From NCBI GenBank assembly GCA_948466345.1, contig CAOKAC010000011.1, positions 1 through 55,772 of the forward strand: 55,772 nt of DNA, in the 5' to 3' direction. A program made the translations under genes and the position numbers. Source of the DNA: an uncultured Clostridia bacterium. Its GTDB lineage: Bacteria; Bacillota; Clostridia; Oscillospirales; CAG-272. The notes under the pieces were generated by a model. It ran no database searches. It saw only the letters and a list, made by a program, of their open reading frames with translations, and had not been told where the DNA came from. This document shows, piece by piece, positions 1-8,060 of this stretch (within the stretch, counting starts at the first letter, position 1; the number at the start of each line of letters is the position of its first letter).

Positions 1-2
1 AA

Positions 3-1709
3 AAATACAATGTTGGAATTTATTGCAGGCTCAGCCGGGACGATGAGAGAACCGGGGAGTCCGTGTCCATCGAAAATCAGAAAATCATGCTCAGCCGCTA
101 TGTGCAGGAGCAGGGATGGAATCTCTACGCCGCCTACTGCGATGACGGGGTCTCCGGGACAACTTTCGACCGGCCCATGTTCAACCAGATGATCGCCGAT
201 GCCAAAGCCGGGAAAATCAATCTGATACTCTGTAAGGACCTCAGTCGTCTGGGCAGAGACTACATTGAGGCTGGACGGTTTACGGACATCGTGTTCCCTT
301 CGATGGGCTGCCGGTTTATTGCCCTGAATGACGGCGTGGACACCATCCACAAGAACAATGAGATGCTGGTGATTTTGAAAAATGTCATGAACGACCTCTA
401 TGCACGCGACACCAGCAGCAAAATCCGCGCCGTCAAACAGTCCACCTTTCGGACGGGAAAGTATGTCGGCTGCTACGCTCCCATCGGCTACCGAAAATCT
501 CCAGCGGACAAGCACATCCTGGAAATCGACCCGGTGACCGCCCCTGTCGTTCTCCGCATTTTCGATATGCGTTTGCAGGGGGACAGCTTTCGGAAAATTG
601 CCCGGGCACTGAATGAGGAGGGCGTACCCTCGCCCCGCGGCTTCTACTACATGGCGGAGGGCAGGCCGAACCTGCGGGGCGAGACGCCCTACTGGAACGA
701 TGTGACGGTCAAGACCATTCTGCGGAATGAGGTCTACCTCGGCCACATGGTGCAGAACAAGACCGGCACCGTTTCCTACAAGGTCCACAAGCAGGTGAGC
801 AAGCCGAAAGAGGACTGGATCAAGGTGGAGCATACTCATGAGGCACTTGTCTCCCAAGAGGTCTGGGATGCAGTTCAAAGGCTGGACAATCATCCATCAA
901 AGGGGCGCTCTGGCAGTGATGGAGTGATCTCTCTGTTCGCCGGCGTTCTCTACTGTGCGGACTGCGGCGGCTCTATGCGGTATCAAAGGGATTACCGCAG
1001 CCGGAAGCGCCATACCGATGGACATTTTGGCGAGTTTCAAGCCTACACTTGTAATCGGTATATGAATGGAGGCAAGGCGGTTTGTACCTCGCACTACATC
1101 AACTGCAAGGTGCTGACGAAGCTGCTCTTGCTGGACATCCACGCCAAGGCGATGCTGGCGCAGAACAGCCCCGCCGCCCTCAAGGAGAAAATCCTCGCGC
1201 AGAAAAACGCTGCCAGCATGGAGCAGACAAAGGCACTCCGGGCAACGCTGGCGGCGGTGGACAAGCGGCTGGCCGAGTTGGAAAAGCTGGTGGTGTCGGC
1301 CTACGAGGACAAGGTGAAGGGCGTCATGCCGGAGGCGCTGTGCGTCCAGCTGATGAACCGCTACGAGGACGAACGCCGGGGCAAGCTGGAACAGCGGACG
1401 CAGCTCACCGCCCAGCTGGAGGCCACGCAGGAGGACGAGCAGGCCACCGACGAATGGCTGGCCGTCATCCGCGATTATGCCCAGCTTGAGGAACTCGACC
1501 GCCCCACGCTCCTGCGGCTGGTGAAGCGCATCGAGGTGGGCGAGAAGTACGAAATCGCCGGGGAGACCCATCGGGACATCAAAATCTACTACAACTTTGT
1601 CGGGTATGTGGAACTCAGAAATCTATCCTTCTTTATGCGAGGTTATCTAAGGGCAAAATATATACAGAATTTTTATACTAGGGCGGAAAATATTTATTTT
1701 TGTATTTGA
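3..1709 (+). CDS. Large serine recombinase, 5' end cut by window edge
   Basis: Site-specific DNA recombinase of the resolvase/invertase superfamily, as found on integrative elements of gut Firmicutes. The frame is open to the left edge and reads KYNVGIYCRLSRDDERTGES, which holds the catalytic serine of the YxRLSRDD motif, so the GTG at 63 is not the true start. The catalytic domain follows (DGVSGTTFDRP, KDLSRLGRDYIEAG), then a recombinase domain (about residues 150-290), a zinc-ribbon-like segment with CADCGG and CNRY cysteines, and a C-terminal coiled coil. About 568 residues are visible. The body is clearly GC-rich, while the last 30-odd codons, after IKIYYNFVGYVE, are AT-rich like the DNA beyond. 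The gene may therefore run across the end of a mobile element. The family is certain; the element is inferred. Confidence 0.93.
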   Translation, partial: KYNVGIYCRLSRDDERTGESVSIENQKIMLSRYVQEQGWNLYAAYCDDGVSGTTFDRPMFNQMIADAKAGKINLILCKDLSRLGRDYIEAGRFTDIVFPSMGCRFIALNDGVDTIHKNNEMLVILKNVMNDLYARDTSSKIRAVKQSTFRTGKYVGCYAPIGYRKSPADKHILEIDPVTAPVVLRIFDMRLQGDSFRKIARALNEEGVPSPRGFYYMAEGRPNLRGETPYWNDVTVKTILRNEVYLGHMVQNKTGTVSYKVHKQVSKPKEDWIKVEHTHEALVSQEVWDAVQRLDNHPSKGRSGSDGVISLFAGVLYCADCGGSMRYQRDYRSRKRHTDGHFGEFQAYTCNRYMNGGKAVCTSHYINCKVLTKLLLLDIHAKAMLAQNSPAALKEKILAQKNAASMEQTKALRATLAAVDKRLAELEKLVVSAYEDKVKGVMPEALCVQLMNRYEDERRGKLEQRTQLTAQLEATQEDEQATDEWLAVIRDYAQLEELDRPTLLRLVKRIEVGEKYEIAGETHRDIKIYYNFVGYVELRNLSFFMRGYLRAKYIQNFYTRAENIYFCI

Positions 1710-1723
1710 AGTGGGTAAAGTTG

Positions 1724-1752
1724 TTGACAAATACATTTGACAAATGTATAAT
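1724..1752 (+). promoter_or_regulatory. Sigma-A promoter of the BlaI-family gene
   Basis: A perfect -35 TTGACA (1724-1729) and -10 TATAAT (1747-1752) are 17 bp apart. The start codon of the regulator lies about 115 nt downstream. The operator palindrome fills the spacer. Confidence 0.85.
1732..1748. promoter_or_regulatory. BlaI/MecI-type operator
   Basis: The perfect palindrome TACATTTG-A-CAAATGTA lies between the -35 and -10 boxes. BlaI/MecI/CopY repressors bind palindromes with TACA...TGTA ends, and the next gene encodes such a repressor. Autorepression is the natural inference. Confidence 0.7.
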
Positions 1753-1868
1753 GTATTTTAGTCAAGAGCAGGATATGCACGCGATGGCTGTGCCAGCCTT
1801 TGGAGAAATTTCTGGAACGTGTATCCGATATAAGCTAGTTTAAGATAGATAGTAAGGAGAAATATATT

Positions 1869-2282
1869 ATGGCGAGCGCTGCAATTGCCGGAACCAAAAC
1901 AGAGGAAATCAATTATACAAAAAAACTTCCGGATGCGGAATTTGATGTAATGGCAGCAGTATGGGAAGGAATTCCTCCTGTTAATACTGCATATTTAATG
2001 GAAAAGGTAGGAAAAAGCAAAGGTTGGAAAGCGTCTACTTTAATTTCTTTTTTGGTACGCTTAGAGGATCGGGGCTATATAACTTCAGAAAAGCGCGGGA
2101 AAGAGCGGTATTATACACCTGTGGCAGAACAAGAACGATATATGCAATCTGTGACGGAGCAATTTGTGCGGCAGTATCATAATGGATCTTTTGTACATCT
2201 GATGGATACGCTGTATCGAGATAAGAGTCTTTCAGAGGCGGACATTGATGAGCTTTTGGAATGGTTAAAAACCAAGTATTGA
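1869..2282 (+). CDS. BlaI/MecI/CopY family transcriptional repressor
   Basis: A 137-residue winged-helix repressor of the Penicillinase_R family. Hallmarks are LPDAEFDVMAAVWEG in the first helix, the recognition region KGWKASTLISFLVRLEDRGYI, the wing EKRGKERYYTPV, and a C-terminal dimerisation helix ending ELLEWLKTKY. The ATG is preceded by AAGGAGA. The family dimerises on TACA-TGTA palindromes, and such a site lies inside this gene's own promoter. No blaR/mecR sensor protease or beta-lactamase is nearby, so the inducer and proteolytic release mechanism are unknown. The following gene starts within a few bases of its stop and probably shares the transcript. Confidence 0.9.
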   Translation: MASAAIAGTKTEEINYTKKLPDAEFDVMAAVWEGIPPVNTAYLMEKVGKSKGWKASTLISFLVRLEDRGYITSEKRGKERYYTPVAEQERYMQSVTEQFVRQYHNGSFVHLMDTLYRDKSLSEADIDELLEWLKTKY

Positions 2283-2289
2283 TTTGAAA

Positions 2290-3045
2290 ATGGAAGATTT
2301 TATGACGGCTCCAAGCGCTGCAAGATTTGCTGCTGCAAGGGAAGTGTTATTGCAAAATCATCAAAGATACAATATTGGTACATATCGAGAAAGAAGTCAG
2401 CATCTAATTCTAAAGCATTATTTTGAACCGGATACAGGCAGGCACGAAATTCCACTGGAGGGATATATTGCCGATATATACAGTGAGGCGGGCGTCATTG
2501 AAATACAAACCTCCAGCTTTGGCGCATTGCAAAGCAAGCTGGAGGTTTTTTTACACAATTATCCGGTGACTCTTGTGTATCCTAGCGCTATTAGAAAACG
2601 TATAATCTGGATAGATCCTGACACTGGAACCACGAAAGTCGGCACTTTTAGAAGTTTTCAGAGAACACGGTTTTCTATTTTATCAGAACTGTTTTCTATT
2701 TCTGCCTTTTTTGCGCATCCAAATTTGCATATTTTGCACCTTTTGACAGCTGCCAGTGATTATAAACTGCTGGATGGGTTTGGCAAGGATCGAAAAGGAA
2801 GGGCCACTAAAACGGATACTGTGCCGGAAGAGCTTTTAGAGTTCGTTTCTTTGCGGGAGCGTGGAGATGTTTTACAGATGCTTCCGTTTTCTTCAGGGCA
2901 AATGGTTACCAATGGGGAAATGGCAAAGGCGTTTGGCCTGCAGGGTATGAAACTTTGGCGTGCGGTGAAGTTTTTAGAAAAAATAGGAGTGCTGTATCGC
3001 AGCGGCAAGAAAGGAAACAGCATTCTATATACGATTGCAGACTGA
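2290..3045 (+). CDS. Conserved unknown protein, PD-(D/E)XK-like plus winged helix
   Basis: Protein of about 251 residues with no family name I can give. The N-terminal half looks like a restriction-endonuclease fold: an acidic helix (RERSQHLILKHYFEPD), then GYIADIYSEAG and VIEIQT giving a D...ExQ pair, then a helix SKLEVFL and a strand VTLVYP. The C-terminal 50 residues (NGEMAKAFGLQGMKLWRAVKFLEKIGVLYRSGKKGN) resemble a winged helix. This suggests a DNA-acting protein, but catalysis is unproven and ExQ replaces the usual ExK. It starts about 8 bases after the BlaI-type gene and should be co-regulated with it. The start is uncertain: TTG at 2284, ATG at 2290, or ATG at 2302, which has a better GGAAG spacing. 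Confidence 0.75.
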   Translation: MEDFMTAPSAARFAAAREVLLQNHQRYNIGTYRERSQHLILKHYFEPDTGRHEIPLEGYIADIYSEAGVIEIQTSSFGALQSKLEVFLHNYPVTLVYPSAIRKRIIWIDPDTGTTKVGTFRSFQRTRFSILSELFSISAFFAHPNLHILHLLTAASDYKLLDGFGKDRKGRATKTDTVPEELLEFVSLRERGDVLQMLPFSSGQMVTNGEMAKAFGLQGMKLWRAVKFLEKIGVLYRSGKKGNSILYTIAD

Positions 3046-3084
3046 CCTTGCGACAGTTGTATAAAAATTTTTGAGGATTGCAGG

Positions 3085-3414
3085 ATGAATTTATTGGACA
3101 GTCAGGAGTGTAGCGCTGAACAGGAAAGTTGTACAATTGTTTGGGAAGATGAGACTTTGCGAATTGAAAAGATAGTATCTTTTGGCCAAGTAACCCCGCC
3201 GGAGCAGGAGTACTGCCAATGCGAGGCAGAGTGGGTAAGCGTATTACAAGGACGGGGGATTCTGTATTTTCCAGATACGGATACGGAAGTCCTTCTAATG
3301 GCGGGGGATCACATGATGATCCCGCCGGGAAAGCGCCATCGAGTGATATATACATCTAAGCCATGTATTTGGCTGTGTGTTTTTGAAAAATGTAGGGGAA
3401 CAGCGGATGAGTGA
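3085..3414 (+). CDS. Small cupin-domain protein
   Basis: A 109-residue single-domain cupin. The beta-barrel motifs are visible as EWVSVLQGRGILYF, then LLMAGDHMMIPPGKRHRVIYTS, the usual G(X)5HXH-like and G(X)5PxGxxH blocks, although only one or two metal-ligand histidines remain. GAGGA precedes the ATG. Its function cannot be derived: small cupins serve as sensors, isomerases or dioxygenase-like enzymes. The stop codon overlaps the next start (ATGAGTGA), indicating translational coupling with the XpaC-like gene and a likely four-gene operon starting at the BlaI-type repressor. Confidence 0.85.
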   Translation: MNLLDSQECSAEQESCTIVWEDETLRIEKIVSFGQVTPPEQEYCQCEAEWVSVLQGRGILYFPDTDTEVLLMAGDHMMIPPGKRHRVIYTSKPCIWLCVFEKCRGTADE

Positions 3415-4555
3415 TTATAATAAAAACAATAACAATAAGGATCCTTACAGCAATTTGGAAACGGTCATTGAAGACACCATCAATGTGATCACTTCCGCAA
3501 TTGGATCAGCGGCAAGAGGGGCTTCCAGTGCATGGAATACAGCACGGCAAGAATATTTTCAAAATCTGCACCTAAAAACAGATGTGCCTCCCAAACAGCA
3601 GGGAACGTCTTCTGGATGGGAGTCGCCTAAAACTGCAAATAGACGAAGAAAGAAAAAACTGCAAATAAAGCGTAAGGGGCTGAGTATTGGGGCGGCACTT
3701 GCCATATCAGGCGGGCTGCTTGTTGCCGGATGCTCAATGTTAGAAGAGCTTTTAACAAGGCCTGTCCTGTTTGACTTTGTGTTGACATCTGCATTTGGTA
3801 TAGGAAGTATCGCTGTATTCATTGCAGGGCTGCTCTCTGAGCGGCTGTATAAGCTTGCGTGTCAGTATGGACGTGTGATCGGGAGATCGCCTGTTTATTC
3901 CTTAGATAGTCTTGCAGGGATACTGCAAAAGCCAAGGGATAAGGTTCAAAAGGATTTGGAGCAGCTCATTGAAAAAGACTATTTAGGAAAAAGCGCCTAT
4001 TTGGATTATGGAAGCGGCAGGGTAGTGATCGATCCGGACAGTATTGATTCTGCTCCGAAGGAGACTGCCGGGGAGAAGAAGGAAGCGCCGGCAGCGGAAC
4101 CTTCAGACGAATATGATGTATGGCTGCAAAAAATTAAAGAGGCCAATCAAAATATTGATGACAGGGCAGTAAATATATGTGTAGATCGGATTCATCTGTA
4201 TACAGAAAAAATTTTTGAATTTATACGACAACATCCGGAGAATATCGGGCAGATTCGTACTTTTATGAATTATTATCTGCCCATGACTTTAAAGTTGCTG
4301 CAATCCTATGACATGCTTGAAGAGGCCGGTGTCGCTGGGGAAAACATGCGCAGTACAAAACAAAATATAGAAGAGACACTGGAAACCCTTGCCGGGGCTT
4401 ACAGACAGCAGCTCGATAATCTGTATTCGGCGCAGGCAATGGATATTTCTGCAGATATCGATGTACTGGAAAAAATGCTGCGGCGGGATGGGCTAAAAAA
4501 TGAGGATGGTTTTTCTTCCGGCACTGCTACAGAACATAGGAAAAAGGAAATATGA
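3407..4555 (+). CDS. XpaC-like (5-bromo-4-chloroindolyl phosphate hydrolysis family) protein
   Basis: A 382-residue protein. It has a polar N-terminal stretch rich in Asn and Lys, two hydrophobic membrane segments (around GLSIGAALAISGGLLVAGC and FVLTSAFGIGSIAVFIAGLL), and a C-terminal helical region with FMNYYLPMTLKLLQSYDMLE, characteristic of the XpaC family. XpaC proteins often accompany TelA-type stress proteins, but no telA is present here. The family name reflects a screening phenotype; the biochemical role is unknown. ATG 3407 is chosen because AGGGGAA lies 6 bases upstream and the codon overlaps the cupin stop. A strong hairpin begins at the stop codon. Confidence 0.82.
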   Translation: MSDYNKNNNNKDPYSNLETVIEDTINVITSAIGSAARGASSAWNTARQEYFQNLHLKTDVPPKQQGTSSGWESPKTANRRRKKKLQIKRKGLSIGAALAISGGLLVAGCSMLEELLTRPVLFDFVLTSAFGIGSIAVFIAGLLSERLYKLACQYGRVIGRSPVYSLDSLAGILQKPRDKVQKDLEQLIEKDYLGKSAYLDYGSGRVVIDPDSIDSAPKETAGEKKEAPAAEPSDEYDVWLQKIKEANQNIDDRAVNICVDRIHLYTEKIFEFIRQHPENIGQIRTFMNYYLPMTLKLLQSYDMLEEAGVAGENMRSTKQNIEETLETLAGAYRQQLDNLYSAQAMDISADIDVLEKMLRRDGLKNEDGFSSGTATEHRKKEI

Positions 4556-4585
4556 AAAGGAGCAGGCATGACGCCTGCTCCTTTT
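4555..4585. terminator. Bidirectional terminator between xpaC-like gene and dpaB
   Basis: Perfect 13-bp arms AAAAGGAGCAGGC / GCCTGCTCCTTTT flank a 5-base loop. The flanking A and T runs serve both convergent genes, and the stem starts at the last base of the XpaC-like stop codon. Confidence 0.85.
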
Positions 4586-4592
4586 GCCGTCA

Positions 4593-5153
4593 TTAAAGAA
4601 AAAGAGGTCGAAGCTGCTTCCCCTGCAGCATGGCTTCATAAGCGGGAAGGACCATGGAGAAATCTGCTACAAGGGAATGGGGTTTTTTATCCGGATCGTC
4701 TTGCCGCATAGGAACAAAGAAAACATTTTTTCGATTGAGCAGCCGTGCAATATTTTCCAAGTTTGCAGACATAGCGTCGTTGGACGCTAACGTGATCAGC
4801 AGCGGCCTATTCTGCCGCAGATGCGCTTTGGCACTCATGCATACAGCTGTATCGGTAATACCATGGGAGAGTTTCGCGAGAGTATTTCCTGTGCAGGGAG
4901 CGATGATCAGTGCATCTAAAGGCGAAGTAGGGCCGAACCGTTCTGCAACAGGAATCGTGTGGACAATATCTCTGCCGCACATTTTTGTTACTTTTTGCGT
5001 AATATCTGCTGCACGCCCAAACTTTGTATCCATATGATAGGCAGTTTCGCTGAAAATCGGTGTAACAGGGTATCCTCTGGACAGCAGCTCTGCCAAAACG
5101 GACAGGGAAGCTTCATGGGTACAGAAGGATCCGCAGAAGGCGTATCCGATCAT
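4593..5153 (-). CDS. dpaB: Dipicolinate synthase subunit B
   Basis: A 186-residue flavoprotein-fold subunit (SpoVFB). With DpaA it makes dipicolinic acid in the mother cell from the lysine-pathway intermediate 4-hydroxy-tetrahydrodipicolinate; the product is then loaded into the spore core. Family hallmarks are IGYAFCGSFCTHE at the N-terminus, PIFSETAY, DALIIAPCTGNTLAKLSHGITDTAV, and a C-terminal FFVPMRQDDPDKKPHSLVADF. It overlaps the dpaA stop by 4 bases (ATGA), so the two subunits are translationally coupled. The asd-dapG-dapA genes that follow spoVF in Bacillus are absent here. Confidence 0.96.
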   Translation of the reverse strand: MIGYAFCGSFCTHEASLSVLAELLSRGYPVTPIFSETAYHMDTKFGRAADITQKVTKMCGRDIVHTIPVAERFGPTSPLDALIIAPCTGNTLAKLSHGITDTAVCMSAKAHLRQNRPLLITLASNDAMSANLENIARLLNRKNVFFVPMRQDDPDKKPHSLVADFSMVLPAYEAMLQGKQLRPLFL

Positions 5154-6031
5154 AATGTAGCACCTCCATTTTCCCGCAGCATTCCTTCAACCGTTTTGTA
5201 TATAATTTCTCCTGCTGTTTCATGAGAGTATTTGCCAGGCAATGACAGCGCAGTGATCAGCTGATCTCCGAGTATAGAGCGGGCTTCCTCACAAAAACCG
5301 CCAGGAGCGGAGGCGAGATCAATAAATAGGCGGCAGTCAGCGCCAGCTGCGTATTCATCATTAAGAATCGGTGCCGGTACAGTGTTGAAACACACTATGG
5401 AAGGCGCGGGAGCGCTTAGATACTGCGATACAGAAATGGCTTTGCATCCGTCGCTTTCCGCCGCTGCCCGCGCGGCTTTGCTGCGCGCAGCCACGATGAC
5501 CTCCCCTTGGAGCGCAAGCAGTCTCTGCGCAAGAGCTTTACCTACTCTGCCGTAGCCGATTACAACAAATTTGCTGCCGGCAATAGTGACCGGCAGACGG
5601 CTCATGGCTATTTGTATGGCGGCTTCTGCTGTAGGAACGGCATTAAGTATACTAAATTCCTCTTGCTCGGCATAATCCCGCAAGGGAAGGTGGTATTCGC
5701 CGGCGATTCGCCGAATAAGCTCTGGCGCTTTCCCGGCGTATATTTGGGTTTCTGGCGGAAGCGACGCAAACAGAGTGTGTGCATCGATACTTGTTCGTTC
5801 TTCGCTGGTGCAGGTGAGCCTGCCGGCACTGGTAAATGCAGGAACCGGCAGTATGACTGCGCCAATCCCATCCACGGCTTGCCGCAGCTCGTGACAGCGC
5901 GTTGCCGTGCCGCAGTCCCCTTGCGCGCATTTCCACACCGAACATCTATATCCGTTTTTTGCGAACAGGGAAGCGGCTGATAAGAGCCTTGCATCCCCGC
6001 CGCATAGTGCAATTTTCATTTTAGATTCCAT
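5150..6031 (-). CDS. dpaA: Dipicolinate synthase subunit A
   Basis: A subunit of about 293 residues (SpoVFA) with an N-terminal domain (KIALCGGDARLLSAASLFA) and a Rossmann nucleotide-binding domain (KFVVIGYGRVGKALAQRLLALQGEVIVAARS). It carries the oxidoreductase part of dipicolinate synthesis during sporulation. The LIDLASAPGGF and ALSLPGKYSHETAGEII blocks are typical. ATG 6031 (MESKMKIAL) is chosen because an AGGATGG ribosome site lies six bases upstream; an ATG six bases further upstream is too close to it. Together with dpaB it marks the organism as a spore former that uses the SpoVF route rather than the Fld/electron-transfer flavoprotein route reported in some clostridia. Confidence 0.95.
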   Translation of the reverse strand: MESKMKIALCGGDARLLSAASLFAKNGYRCSVWKCAQGDCGTATRCHELRQAVDGIGAVILPVPAFTSAGRLTCTSEERTSIDAHTLFASLPPETQIYAGKAPELIRRIAGEYHLPLRDYAEQEEFSILNAVPTAEAAIQIAMSRLPVTIAGSKFVVIGYGRVGKALAQRLLALQGEVIVAARSKAARAAAESDGCKAISVSQYLSAPAPSIVCFNTVPAPILNDEYAAGADCRLFIDLASAPGGFCEEARSILGDQLITALSLPGKYSHETAGEIIYKTVEGMLRENGGATL

Positions 6032-6073
6032 ATTCATCCATCCTGTTTTTCTGCCGCGATCATTTCTCATTAC

Positions 6074-6081
6074 ATTATATG
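6074..6081 (-). promoter_or_regulatory. Possible sporulation-sigma -10 element of dpaA
   Basis: On the minus strand CATATAAT lies about 45 bases upstream of dpaA and resembles the CATACANT -10 element of sigma-E. The -35 match is weak. The call rests mainly on the gene's expected mother-cell expression. Confidence 0.3.
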
Positions 6082-6105
6082 ATGAAGCATGGTCTTTGGC
6101 ATAAG

Positions 6106-6136
6106 AAAAAGGCGGGGGCATAGCCCCCACCTTTTT
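6106..6136 (-). terminator. Terminator of the GH29 fucosidase gene
   Basis: Hairpin with near-perfect GC-rich arms (GGGGGC / GCCCCC, extended by AAAAGG / CCTTTT with one mismatch) and a 3-base loop. It is followed on the minus strand by a U run. Confidence 0.8.
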
Positions 6137-6144
6137 ACGGAAAA

Positions 6145-7380
6145 TCAATTTGCAAATTCTACCTGTGCAATACGGACGATATAATTGCATCCATAGGGAA
6201 ATCCTGTAGCATTAAACCAAAAATTGTCCCCGTGCTGTACGAAATCCAACTGCTCACCGTTGTCGGTCCAGCATACGCGTTTTACTTTCTTCTTGACATT
6301 TTTAAAATATTTGTACCCGCGACCGCCGCCGTGCACTACAACATTGGCACTGCCGATTACTCCAAGATCATAGACAAACAAATACGCTTTTTCACTGTCT
6401 TCCAGGGCAAAGTTTTTCCACTCTCCCTGAATTTCACTGGGACGACCAGTGTAAATGCTTTCACCACATATTTTGATCCAGTCTCCCATACCCCGAAGGA
6501 TACTTTCTTGTATCGGGATAATTTTGCCGGCGCCATCTGGACCCACATTCAAAAGATAGTTGGCACCTACCTTACGGCATGCGCAGAGGGTTTCGATCAT
6601 TTCTGTAAGACTCTTATAGTGCAGGTCTCCCTTGCCGAAGCCCCAGTGGTCGTTCATCGTATGACACATTTCGGCAGCCACATATTTAGGCATACCCTCC
6701 CGATTCATGGGATCCGGATGTCCCTGTTCGAAAGTAACACTGTCGATTTCGGGATGTCCAGTGGCGCCGCGTGCGTCCAAGCCGGTATTATTTACGATCA
6801 ATGCGTCCGGTTGATGCCGCCGGATGGTTTTATATAAGCCGTCTTCATCCCAATCGCTGGCAGGTCGCGCCCAGTTGCCATCAAACCAAAGGCCGCCGAT
6901 TTTACCATATTGTGTACAAAGTATTTCTACACTGTCTTGGAGATATTGTAAGTAGCTTTTAAAATCTTTTTCATAGGAGTCTACATGCCAGTCAATTGTG
7001 GTGTGATAGAATATGGGAAGAAGGCCTTCCGCGTTGCATGCGTCTACGAATTCCCGGACTAAGTCCCGTCCGGCAGCGGAATGAGGGGCATCAAAATCGC
7101 TGAGTCCTTTGGTATCGTACAGGGAAAAGCCATCGTGATGACGGGTAGTAAGGGTGATATACTTCATGCCTGATTCTTTTGCGGTTCTCGCAATTTTTTT
7201 TGCGTCGAAATCCGCCGCGGTGAAGTTGTCGGCAAGCTTTGCATAGTCCTCTCTGGACATTTGAGCGCTGTTCATAATCCATTCTCCCTGTCCAAGCTGG
7301 GAGTAGAGCCCATAATGGATGAACATGCCAAAGCCCATATTTTCAAAATCTGCAATACGTTTTTCCGGTACTGGTATCAT
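6145..7380 (-). CDS. Alpha-L-fucosidase, glycoside hydrolase family 29
   Basis: Retaining exo-fucosidase of 411 residues that removes terminal L-fucose from glycans. The N-terminal barrel block [21 protein letters not shown] region reads [19 protein letters not shown]. The motifs [17 protein letters not shown] and [12 protein letters not shown] follow, the latter holding the aspartate nucleophile. The C-terminal part is a small beta domain. No signal peptide is seen, so it probably acts inside the cell on imported oligosaccharides. ATG 7380 (MIPVPEKR) follows AAAGGA; the 29 residues upstream in frame do not look like family sequence. It is transcribed away from rplS and ends in its own terminator. 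Confidence 0.92.
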   Translation of the reverse strand: MIPVPEKRIADFENMGFGMFIHYGLYSQLGQGEWIMNSAQMSREDYAKLADNFTAADFDAKKIARTAKESGMKYITLTTRHHDGFSLYDTKGLSDFDAPHSAAGRDLVREFVDACNAEGLLPIFYHTTIDWHVDSYEKDFKSYLQYLQDSVEILCTQYGKIGGLWFDGNWARPASDWDEDGLYKTIRRHQPDALIVNNTGLDARGATGHPEIDSVTFEQGHPDPMNREGMPKYVAAEMCHTMNDHWGFGKGDLHYKSLTEMIETLCACRKVGANYLLNVGPDGAGKIIPIQESILRGMGDWIKICGESIYTGRPSEIQGEWKNFALEDSEKAYLFVYDLGVIGSANVVVHGGGRGYKYFKNVKKKVKRVCWTDNGEQLDFVQHGDNFWFNATGFPYGCNYIVRIAQVEFAN

Positions 7381-7434
7381 AACAATTTTTTCCTTTACAT
7401 GACGGCAAGTGCGCCATCGGTTTTTATTGCTAAT

Positions 7435-7463
7435 ACGATAGCATACAGCGCGCCTGCTGTCAA
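7435..7463 (-). promoter_or_regulatory. Candidate promoter of the fucosidase gene
   Basis: On the minus strand TTGACA (7458-7463) is followed after 17 bp by TATCGT (7435-7440), about 55 bases upstream of the start codon. Confidence 0.55.
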
Positions 7464-7516
7464 TCATTTTTTAGAAATTTGTGACAGAAATAATTTGCTT
7501 TTTTTTCGATATTCTA

Positions 7517-7545
7517 TTGCAATTCTTATTTTTTTATGCTATAAT
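7517..7545 (+). promoter_or_regulatory. Promoter of rplS
   Basis: TTGCAA (7517-7522) and TATAAT (7540-7545) are separated by 17 bp. The transcript would have a leader of about 85 nt before the L19 start. Confidence 0.75.
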
Positions 7546-7551
7546 TTCCCT

Positions 7552-7625
7552 TGCATGTGTTTTGAACACGCCGGAACGGTCCAATACAGCTCTGTACGAA
7601 CGTTCTTGAACCAAAAGAATCAAAA
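7552..7625 (+). ncRNA. Putative L19 ribosomal-protein leader
   Basis: The rplS leader contains nested pairings: GAACG (7574-7578) with CGTTC (7601-7605), enclosing TACA (7585-7588) with TGTA (7593-7596). Firmicute rplS genes are known to carry an autoregulatory L19 leader in this position. I infer equivalence from position and nested helices, not from a covariance match. Confidence 0.45.
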
Positions 7626-7638
7626 AGGAGAAGTCAAA

Positions 7639-7980
7639 ATGACAAAGCTTGAAGCTTTTGCAAGTGAGCAGCTGAAGGAGAGCGTTCCTCAGTTTAAAAT
7701 CGGTGATACCATTAAGGTACACAACCTCATCAAAGAGGGAACCAGAGAAAGAATCCAGATTTTTGAGGGTACTGTTATCTCGAAACAGGGTGGCGGTATT
7801 TCTGAAACCTTTACCGTACGTCGAGTGGCATATGGGTGCGGTGTAGAGAAAACATTTCCGCTCCATTCTCCCCATGTACAGAAAGTAGATGTTGTTCGTC
7901 TTGGTAAAGTAAGACGTGCAAAACTGTACTATCTGCGGGATAGAGTTGGTAAGGCCGCTAAGGTTAAGGAACAGATTTAA
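7639..7980 (+). CDS. rplS: 50S ribosomal protein L19
   Basis: A 113-residue protein of the large subunit, located at the 30S-50S interface. It has the typical L19 sequence with [29 protein letters not shown], the [21 protein letters not shown] block, and a basic C-terminus ([21 protein letters not shown]). AAAAAGGAG precedes the ATG. In many Clostridia rplS heads a cluster with lepB, rbgA and rnhB; here those genes lie about 23 kb away on the other strand, and rplS stands alone with its own promoter and terminator between two carbohydrate-enzyme genes. Confidence 0.98.
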   Translation: MTKLEAFASEQLKESVPQFKIGDTIKVHNLIKEGTRERIQIFEGTVISKQGGGISETFTVRRVAYGCGVEKTFPLHSPHVQKVDVVRLGKVRRAKLYYLRDRVGKAAKVKEQI

Positions 7981-7987
7981 GGATATC

Positions 7988-8015
7988 AAAGCCTCTGCTA
8001 CGCAGAGGCTTTTTT
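7988..8015 (+). terminator. Terminator of rplS
   Basis: AAAGCCTCTGC / GCAGAGGCTTT arms with a 3-base loop, followed by a T run. Confidence 0.9.
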
Positions 8016-8020
8016 CATAA

Positions 8021-8056
8021 AAAGGAAACCGCCGGCATCAGCCGGTGGTTTCCTTT
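8021..8056 (-). terminator. Terminator of the DUF4838 gene
   Basis: 16-bp arms AAAGGAAACCGCCGGC / GCCGGTGGTTTCCTTT with one wobble pair and a 4-base loop. A U run follows on the minus strand, just past the stop codon. Confidence 0.85.
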
Positions 8057-8060
8057 GATA

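Noticed and set aside
897..1571. Overlapping open frames on both strands within the recombinase
   Set aside because: They are a by-product of the high GC content of the recombinase coding region; composition is unlike real proteins.
1869..4555. Beta-lactam resistance operon
   Set aside because: A BlaI-type repressor and operator are present, but there is no BlaR/MecR sensor, beta-lactamase or PBP gene.
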